Shown: positions 54,343 to 54,438 of the stretch, piece by piece
Numbering within the stretch: position 1 is the first letter of the stretch
How the letters are laid out: each line of letters begins with the position of its first letter
NCBI GenBank assembly: GCA_002104905.1
Contig: MCFE01000601.1
Location: forward strand, 1 to 54,438
DNA from: Basidiobolus meristosporus CBS 931.73
Taxonomy: Eukaryota; Basidiobolomycota; Basidiobolomycetes; Basidiobolales; Basidiobolaceae
Length of the DNA stretch: 54,438 nucleotides
Direction of reading: 5' to 3'
Notes under the pieces: generated by a model
What the model was told of the DNA's origin: nothing
What the model saw: the letters and a program-made list of their open reading frames with translations, nothing else
Database searches by the model: none
Translations under genes and position numbers: made by a program

Positions 54343-54438
54343 GAAGGCTTGACATAATAGTCAGTTGTTCCTGGGGCTCAACTATAACTCTTCTTGGTGT
54401 CTGTCCAGGCTTTACTCGTTTGAAGAGGAGGCCATCTT

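Larger units (their letters stand above)
52160..54438 (-). mobile_element. Second Ty3/Gypsy copy (Gypsy-2), 5' part outside the window
   Basis: The 3' LTR is 52160-53238 (1079 bp, same family as 40410-41485). A purine tract (reverse complement of TCCACCCCCCTCTC) lies at 53239-53252. The integrase frame is intact at 53278-54342. Upstream pol and the 5' LTR run past the right edge. It is in the same orientation as Gypsy-1. Confidence 0.88.

Noticed and set aside
1-54438. tRNA, rRNA or CRISPR features
   Set aside because: No cloverleaf, rRNA-like block or spaced repeat array was recognised by eye; a covariance-model scan was not possible.

Overview
This looks like a fungal nuclear contig. Coding genes are interrupted by short spliceosomal introns (about 30-75 nt, GT..AG). 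One gene encodes a velvet-domain regulator, a family restricted to fungi. Others are a 60S ribosomal protein uL18/RPL5 and two heterotrimeric G-protein alpha subunits. The standard genetic code is used. The mix (velvet, trihelix-type DNA-binding protein, alpha-arrestin, bestrophin-like channel, many LTR elements) fits a filamentous, possibly early-diverging fungus; I cannot place it more precisely from sequence alone.

Layout. Positions 1 to about 26,200 are gene-dense and comparatively GC-rich. In order: a decayed Copia relic (264-625); a shortened DHTKD1/2-oxoglutarate-dehydrogenase-E1-like gene without its thiamine-diphosphate core (1486-3583); an F-box protein (4504-5085); a large G/P/F/R/H-rich tandem-repeat protein gene with two apparent frame breaks (6245-8472); mitochondrial enoyl-CoA delta isomerase (8782-9696); G-alpha 1 on the minus strand (9787-11172); a small predicted mitochondrial protein (12047-12694); a 607-aa ArsB/NhaD/P-protein-like permease (minus, 12933-14944); a bestrophin-like channel (minus, 15570-16628, perhaps with extra 3' exons); a trihelix-type factor (minus, 17103-18178); G-alpha 2 (minus, 18549-19857); RPL5 (20322-21272); an alpha-arrestin-like protein with a one-base lesion (21635-22710); a velvet regulator (minus, 23000-24086); and a serine/proline-rich unknown (25209-26195).

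From about 27,300 to the right edge the window becomes an AT-richer repeat island with no recognisable host gene. It holds solo Copia LTRs, a decayed Copia on the minus strand (29063-33642) that contains a dispersed unclassified repeat, a Ty3/Gypsy pol relic (36520-38460), a possible Tnp2-like relic, an inverted Gypsy LTR, and a full Ty3/Gypsy element on the minus strand (40410-52063). The Gypsy 5' LTR was split by a full-length Copia (47034-51723, TSD CAACC). A second Gypsy copy runs off the right edge (52160-54438).

Functional links. G-alpha 1, G-alpha 2, an arrestin-like adaptor, a velvet factor and a trihelix factor lie within about 15 kb, a signalling/regulatory neighbourhood, though co-function is only inferred. 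The two G-alpha genes share at least four intron positions, so they are probably old duplicates. The most unusual items are the in-frame-shortened DHTKD1-like gene, the multi-frame-open repeat gene, the half-tRNA primer-binding site of the Copia family, and the dispersed repeat that keeps a peptide in two inverted copies.
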